Shown: one piece after another, positions 58,489-64,000 of the stretch
Layout: every line of letters begins with the position of its first letter
Position numbering within the stretch: the first letter of the stretch is position 1
Assembly (NCBI RefSeq): GCF_035046485.1
Contig: NC_085136.1
Location: forward strand, 74,913,734 to 74,977,733
Origin: Aedes albopictus
Taxonomy: Eukaryota > Arthropoda > Insecta > Diptera > Culicidae
Length of the DNA: 64,000 bases
Direction of reading: 5' to 3'
The notes under the pieces: model-generated
Told to the model about the DNA's origin: nothing
The model's input: only the letters and a program-made list of their open reading frames with translations
Databases searched by the model: none
Program-made: the position numbers and the translations under genes

Positions 58489-58936
58489 AACGTGTAATTT
58501 CTTTTGAGTTATTCCGAAATTGTTTCTTTTTGGATTTCAGGTTGTTGTAATAACAAATTGTTATTTTTTGTGGGGAACGAAATTGTTCTTTTATGGTAGA
58601 ATTGCCATTATGTTGTGAACAGATTGTTCTATTTTGGCCGATGTTGCATTGACGAAATTGTCTTTTTGTTTTGGTAATAACGATATGTTATTTTTGTGGT
58701 GAACGAAATTGTTCTTTTGTGGCGGAATTGTCATATGTTATGTTTTGGTGAATGGATTTGTGTTATTGGTACTTTTTTGGTAAAGTTGCCGATTTTCGGA
58801 TAGTGAAATCGTGTTTTTGTAGTTTTGTTAGCGAACAGATATGTTCTTTGGAAGTGACGGACTCGTCAGTTTATTTGTGCTATCATTATTTTGGTGATGA
58901 ATGTAAATTTTTGAAATTTTCTAAAGGGGAAAGGAC

Positions 58937-59140
58937 TGTAGTGTCTACCTAATGGTTGTGCGCATAGGATATCTACCTACATGAAATACTATTCATAACA
59001 ATACCTAAATGTCTAGGTATCATTCATTATGTCTACCTAAGGTAGTATAAATACGGGTGGTCATTGGACCACACAGCAGAGACTGCACAAGACTTGGACT
59101 TGTCAACATCTTTATTATTCTTCTTTTGAAGGATATAAAA
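58937..59140 (+). repeat. 3' LTR
   Basis: Follows the polypurine tract at 58923-58935. Same 204 bases as the 5' LTR, including TATAAATA. Confidence 0.92.
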
Positions 59141-59305
59141 CCAATAATGTCTGGAAACAGATACAATGAAAAAACTGTTATTTAGGGGTTGTTTACAGAA
59201 ACTGGCCCATGTCTTTCAAAATTGAACAGAGAGAACAAAAGTTTCTTCAGCAAGTTTTCTTTTAATGATGTTTTCCACAACTTTCCTGAAGACATCAGTA
59301 CACTA

Positions 59306-61172
59306 TATTAATATATGGTGAAAACTGAATTTGCATCTATCACAATATTGCCCAAGATCGCATAGTCGACGTAACCACCATTGACAATGACAGCATTCAG
59401 CATATCTCTCACATGTGCATAATGGTGACCAGTATTATTATTTAGGACATGTCCTAAAATGTCATTATGTTTGAATTACAGTTAGTGTTAATTGCGCAAC
59501 GTCTACCAACGACCTTACTACGCCTCTGACCGTACCTACTGCGAACTTCAACCACACCCATGGAACAGTGAAAGGATCGGCAATGAGATAAAGGTCAGAG
59601 CGAACGGGAACGAACGAGCAAAAACTGAAAAACAATCGAAAGCTCGAAAGGAATTGTTCGTTCGATAATTTGTTATTACTATTTTTTTCCTAAAACCGTA
59701 AATTTATTATTCTATTGATTACTTGAACGGTAAGAAGTTATTTGAATTTTGATACCTAATTTGTTGAACTTAAACTATATATTATAAAAACAGGAATTGA
59801 AGAGAATTTGTTACTAGTAAAACCTAAGGCGTAGATGTGATAGCTTCTAACTAAAATCTACGAGGTGAGAACAAAAAAATATACAACATTATGATTCATG
59901 CACATACTTACTCTAAACTCTTAAGGTTTCTATGATCGAATTAGCGAGCTAACTCCCCGAGTTCATGCAATTGAATAGTTGTGCGATAACGAGAAAATCA
60001 CTACAGTAGGTATATTAGAAGTATTCATGTAACCTCACCTAACGCATATTACCACCTACAGGAATTTTGTAATACGCCAATAAACCGCCTATTCACAAAA
60101 TTGGGATTTTCATTTTACATCGCCAACAGTTAGGTTGTTTAATTAAATTAAGCTTCTTACATTTTTTTTTAATTTGTTTTATATCTGTGTATTAAAACTA
60201 TAGCTAATTCTACACTTAAGCTCCTTACATTTGATTGGTCAATATTTAAAAAAAAATCTAATTTTAGTCACTTTTGCTCACTTTGAGTCAGGGTACTATG
60301 GAATGTACCGCCATGAGCATGAACATTGGTGACCGTACACTTCTTAGTTGCTACTCCATGATTGACCAGAGCTAGCGGAATTGCACAGAGAGCCAATAGA
60401 AGGGGCTTGGGATTAGCACACCTTCTTCAATGTACACGTTCCGAGAACTCAAACTTTAATAGATCAGTAACGGCACCGGCCACGTCCTTACGATCTACCG
60501 GGGAAGGGAAGGAATGTTAGTTTGACAACCGTTGCTACTTACTAGAGGTTGTATGTACTACTGGACCCTCCACAGTTGTCACGGGAAGGGGGGTTTATTA
60601 GTTGGGAGGAATTGATAGTTACATAAATCAGGATTCACTTTGGCAAGCGTTGCGATCTATGTAACCGTGAGCATACACAAAACATATATTCACAGAATTG
60701 TGCCACCTTACAGTTTAGGGGAATGGTGAGACCTTGAAAATTCCTAATATGAATTTAGAGAAAGTCTTATGAAACCAAAGATGTCTTGCGTCACCTCGCA
60801 ATGAAGAGGACTGGTCAACCAATACACAATGTTACTTGCTTTTGTTATTGAGACAAAATTTTGTGCCGGCACCAATTGTGACGAAACGTACTTATTAAGG
60901 AAAACAATACTGAAACATATTGAAAAACAAAATACTTTTGCCAGCACCTTTCAGTGGCGAACTGTACAATAATATAGGAACATTTTTTATTGAAAAAATG
61001 AGAAAGACGAGAATTTGCGCCGACACTTGAAGTGACGAACATTGCAATGCTTATAGTGTAAATACACGAAAAATGAGTATAAGAAATATACACAAACAGA
61101 TACATGATAGACAAAGTGGAAGAGATAGTTTTCAAGATGCAAATTGAGATAACCAGATCATAATAAACCCAA
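59306..61172. other. Intergenic DNA with a short degenerate tandem repeat
   Basis: Mostly unassigned AT-rich DNA. Between about 60850 and 61045 a unit of about 70-85 bases recurs three times (TTTTGTGCCGGCACCAATTG, CTTTTGCCAGCACCTTTCAG, TTTGCGCCGACACTTGAAG, each followed by TGRCGAAC). The block at 60280-60740 is GC-richer and may be a transposon remnant, but I cannot assign it. Confidence 0.4.
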
Positions 61173-61345
61173 TTTTTTTTGACGGGTCGGTTTAAAGCTA
61201 CAACTCAGTCATTTTTGAACCAATTGACCTGATTTTTCGTACACCGATAGTACTAACCGTGCTTACATGTGTACAAAATTTCATGAGAATCGGTCCAAAA
61301 TTCAGCGATTTATAGCAAAAATCCGACCCGTGCAAAAAAAAAAAA
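61173..61345. mobile_element. 173-bp MITE-like element with GGGTCGG ends
   Basis: TTTTTTTTGACGGGTCGG at the left and CCGACCCGTGCAAAAAAAA at the right are inverted ends. The interior shares the motif CAAAATTTCATGAGAATCGG with the larger palindromic elements at 54287 and 62999. No clear duplication because of the A/T runs. Confidence 0.55.
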
Positions 61346-62090
61346 GAATGGTGTACGCCATCACAGTGCAACGAAGAAATCTTCCTCTGTGGTTGTGAAA
61401 TACGATATATCGTATGCAGAAAATGCACGCACACATTTGCTTGCATCCTCCATTGGTTAAGACAACTGTAAACTGACTTTTTCCTACGGGAAAAAGCGAT
61501 TGATTTGATTAATTAAACAGCTTTTGCTACATTCTGGAGCAGCGAAAGCCAAGTTGCCTTCGGCAAATGCAATCCGAGTAAAGTTGTGAAATGTGGTGTG
61601 AAATAGAAACATGAAATTTCGCGTAATTATTCGATTTCCAGTGCTAAAGGGGGTGGTGCTTGATAATCTACACCTTTTTGCTTTCATCTGATGAGCCATT
61701 GCCAAAGTTAAGTTGGAATATCTGCAATTATCGGCTGTTTTTCGACTAATATGACAGACATGAACGGATATGACGAAGTAGATTCTCCAGTTAGGCTAAC
61801 TGGACTCCAGGAGGGGTCTCCAGTTAGCCTAGTGGTATGGATTGCCAATCCGGAGACAGCGGATTCGAATCCCGTTCCGGTCGGGAAAATTTTCTCGACT
61901 CCCTGGGCATAGTGTATTATTGTGCTTGCCTCACAATATACTAATGCATGCAATGGCAGGCAAAGAAAGTCCTCCAAATAATAAGTGCTAAGTGGAAGTG
62001 CTCAAAGAACACAAAGTTGGAGAGAGGCAGGTCAAGTTCTAGTGGGAACGTAGAATCATATAGAAGAAGAGGAAGTAGATTTCTACTCTA
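61346..62090 (+). repeat. Dispersed repeat R, copy 3 (partial, interrupted by a SINE)
   Basis: CATCACAGTGCAACGAAGAA near 61360, CTCTGTGGTTGTGAAATACG near 61385 and GAAGTAGATT...TCTACTCTA match copies 1 and 2. The outer half present in copy 1 is absent. A SINE splits it at GAAGTAGATT. Confidence 0.7.
61785..62071 (+). mobile_element. tRNA-derived SINE (Feilai-like), complete
   Basis: GAAGTAGATT is duplicated (61775-61784 and 62072-62081) around it. The core begins GGGGTCTCCAGTTAGCC (about 61805) and has the A-box-like TTAGCCTAGTGG and B box GGATTCGAATCCC. The body ends GTGGGAACGTAGAATC with an AGAAGAAGAGG tail. This structure resembles Feilai-type SINEs of Aedes (recalled). The first ~20 bases are unusual: CTCCAGTTAG is followed by its own reverse complement, CTAACTGGA, before the normal head. 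Confidence 0.82.
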
Positions 62091-62149
62091 TTCAAGGCAA
62101 TTCGGGATGAAAGTTGAAGCCTTCAGAACCATATTTCGTTACTGCTTTG

Positions 62150-62358
62150 TTCTTTTTTTTTCTTTTAAATGGCTTTACGTTCCCACTAAACTTGACCTCT
62201 CTTCAAAACTCTTCTTCGAGCACTACCACAGTTATTAATTGAAAGGCTTTTTTTGCCGACCATGGCATGCATTTGTATATTGTGTGGTAAGCACTAAGCC
62301 CAGGGTATCGAGGAAATGTTCCTTACCGAAACAAAAATCGAACCCGCCGTCTCCTGAT
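62150..62358 (-). mobile_element. Same SINE family, minus strand, 3' part
   Basis: Reading leftwards: GGCGGGTTCGATTTTTG (B box region), CCTGGGCTTAGTGC, CACAATATACAAATGCATGC and AGTGGGAACG with an A-rich tail near 62150. The head continues at 62906 beyond a hAT element. Orientation is opposite to the 61785 copy. Confidence 0.8.
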
Positions 62359-62897
62359 CAGGGGCGTACAATTTCGTTTCAATGATACACTTTCATGCAA
62401 CATTTGAATGAGTCACTTCAAGTGTTTCATACATTTTTCTAATGACTCGTTCGTTAAAAAAAAACTTTTCCACTCATCGTAGCACTCGGTAGTCTCCCAC
62501 CCGGTCGCATTGCTTGTGCTTCACCCGTCAGAGCATTAGTGTCTCACTGGTGCGCGCTAGTCTCTCAATGGTTACGGGCGCCGGTTAATTGGATTTAAGT
62601 GGTCGAGTTTGTTATCCTCTTTCATAAAACATAATTATCATTCTATTGGCGTGCACCACTATTTAAAAATGTGGTTTAAATAGTGTTTTTAGCATGTTGA
62701 AGTATTTCAATGACTCATAAATGAAACGAAAATCCAAGTGTATCATCCCATGTTTCATACACACTTGTTTCTGTAGCAGCAACGAACGAGTGTGTTGCTG
62801 GGTGAGAGATGAAGCATCACAGCAGTCCGTTCGCATGGGAAACGATTTGCTACAGTCGTCGTACGTCATGTTTTCCTTTCGAAATTGCACGACCCTG
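62359..62897. mobile_element. 539-bp hAT-like element inserted in a SINE
   Basis: The 8-bp duplication CTCCTGAT (62351-62358 and 62898-62905) is exact. Tips CAGGGGCGTACAATTTCG and CGAAATTGCACGACCCTG are inverted with two mismatches; CAGGG tips and 8-bp duplications are classic for hAT. The interior has inverted words (TGTTTCATAC, AATGACTC) but no transposase, so it is non-autonomous. The 82- and 65-codon frames in it are not genes. Confidence 0.93.
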
Positions 62898-62905
62898 CTC
62901 CTGAT

Positions 62906-62955
62906 TGACAACCCATAGCCTTATCCACTAGGTCAACTGGAGACCCTTGTTTATT
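62906..62955 (-). mobile_element. Same SINE, 5' head beyond the hAT insertion
   Basis: On the minus strand it reads AAGGGTCTCCAGTTGACCTA then GTGGATAAGGCTATGG, the A-box head. Joined to 62150-62358 it forms one SINE copy split by the hAT element. Confidence 0.8.
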
Positions 62956-62998
62956 GTTTCGTTATTTTTGTAATAGAGGTCACAACATAGACGATATA

Positions 62999-63921
62999 CA
63001 GGGGATGGCCAAAATGTTTGGGATAGGCAACTTTTTTTCTCTCACAAAAAAATTCAACATGCTGTAACTTTTCATAGAGTGCATCAAAAAATCCCAAATT
63101 TTGACTGTTTGTCAACCTATTATATGTGCATCACTGGTACAAATTTGGGCTCGATTGATTAAGTTTTCGCGAAGTTAGAACCGTTCTGATAAAACACTAA
63201 TATTTAGATAACCAATTTTTGAACTGTCATATCTCGGAAACCAGTGAACCGAATTGAATGAATTTTTTAACGTTTATCAACAATATATTGATACTTAATA
63301 CGACGTTATAAAAAGTAATATTTTCTCACGGCGAATTAAGTTATACCGGATTGAAATTTTTACCCATATAGAGGAAAATAAGTCAAATTTACAATACCAC
63401 ACAAAAATTACTAAATATGTTTTTCCTTCAATCTAAATAGGCTCTAATATATCTGATTAGAGATAACTTGACAACAGAAGTGGGAAATCTTTGGACATCA
63501 ACACTAAAATTTATTGCCATTGATGTAAAACAATGACATTTTTTCGAGAAAAATCCAAAAAGTGTCAATCCATGATAACTTTTTTCAACGTTTAAAAAGT
63601 ACGTATGTTTTAATAGTTTGTGAAGCATTTGCATATTGTTGGTGTACGTTCAAAATTTCATTCAATTCGGTTCACTGGTTTCCGAGATATGACACCTCAA
63701 AATTGAGTTGTCTGAAAAATAGTGTTTTACCCGATCGGTTCTAATTTTGCGAAATAATAATCAATCGAGCCCAAATTTGTACCAATCATGCACACATAAT
63801 AGGTTGACAAACAGTAAAAATTTGAGATTTTTTGGTGCACTCTATGAAAAGTTATAGCTTGTTGAACTTTTTTGTAAGAGAAAAAAAAGTTACCTATCCC
63901 AAACATTTTGGCCATCCCCTG
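62999..63921. mobile_element. 923-bp palindromic Tc1/mariner-like MITE
   Basis: Tips CAGGGGATGGCCAAAATG and CATTTTGGCCATCCCCTG are perfect inverted repeats bounded by TA (62997-62998 and 63922-63923). The arms stay complementary for about 280 bases each and more weakly to the centre. TA target and a CAGGGG..GGCCAAAATG tip fit Tc1/mariner. No transposase ORF. Confidence 0.9.
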
Positions 63922-64000
63922 TAGCTAATATCTACCACTAGAGACAAACCAGCCGAGGGCTGAAAGTCTCTCTAAAAATCTGCTGATGTTGCAAAATATC

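Larger units (their letters stand above)
58266..59140 (+). mobile_element. 875-bp non-autonomous LTR retrotransposon (TRIM-like), very young
   Basis: Two 204-base direct repeats (58266-58469 and 58937-59140) appear identical. The 5-bp duplication CCAAT flanks the whole (58261-58265 and 59141-59145). A primer-binding-site-like TGGCGACGAGGATCAAGG lies one base after the left LTR, and a polypurine tract AAAGGGGAAAGGA (58923-58935) lies one base before the right LTR. The ~467-base interior has no gag or pol, only GT/TA-rich repeated words (GAACGAAATTGTTCTTTT). It therefore depends on enzymes from another, probably Ty3/gypsy-type, element. The LTR starts with TG but ends ATATAAAA rather than CA, which is odd. 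The right arm of an older inverted repeat is the target. Confidence 0.93.
57645..59305. repeat. Long inverted repeat interrupted by an LTR element
   Basis: The left arm (57645-57970) and right arm (58185-58260 plus 59146-59305) are reverse complements: CATGTCTTCAGCAAAGTTGT against ACAACTTTCCTGAAGACATC, and TCCAGACATTTTTAAGAATT against AATAATGTCTGGA. The right arm is split by the young LTR element, and the left arm contains an 84-bp MITE. This is probably an old foldback element; outer ends not determined. Confidence 0.65.

Overview
The window is eukaryotic and looks like a culicine mosquito, most likely Aedes. It has a spliced coding exon, tRNA-derived SINEs with the CCAGTTAGCCTAGTGG head typical of the Feilai type, non-LTR retrotransposon fragments with RNase H, hAT-, Tc1/mariner- and Harbinger-like MITEs, and very long 22-24-bp satellite arrays. 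This assignment rests on remembered repeat families, not on a search. Almost all long open frames are artefacts of satellite DNA. I find one convincing host coding feature: the first coding exon (804-1221, minus strand) of a gene whose other exons lie to the left of the window. Positions 1222-1700 are its probable GC-rich 5' UTR/promoter, and everything to the right is intergenic.

Layout. 1-797: first intron, containing decayed GGAATTCC-type repeat. 1900-15720: a degenerate satellite (family D, about 22-bp unit around GATTGGCAATC, with higher-order units of roughly 500-590 bp). It is interrupted by a complete 2,091-bp foldback-like transposon (6603-8693) and by smaller MITE, LINE and SINE insertions. 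15720-19265: a LINE scrap, a purine-rich tract and unique DNA. 19270-24135: array A (23-bp unit, each nearly a perfect palindrome). 24421-26384: unique DNA plus a foldback repeat. 26385-32065: array B (24/23-bp unit, including about 61 apparently identical units in a row). 33585-38200: decayed C-like repeat that changes orientation near 35.4-35.5 kb, with a SINE and two MITEs. 38229-39530: a 5'-truncated LINE and two tRNA-like sequences. 40016-43386: three MITE/foldback elements with clear target-site duplications. 44140-49670: array C (24-bp unit made of two 12-bp halves), with two segmental tandem duplications of 849 and about 860-880 bp. 51235-63921: a graveyard of nested transposons, including a very young 875-bp LTR element with identical 204-bp LTRs, a hAT-like element inside a SINE, and several long palindromic elements.

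The genes do not form a pathway. The main biology is repeat evolution: four satellite families with 22-24-bp base periods, each built on a short inverted-repeat core, in one 64-kb interval beside a gene promoter. At least three of the families appear to share ancestry. The old satellites also act as a clean background on which transposon insertions and their target duplications can be read directly.
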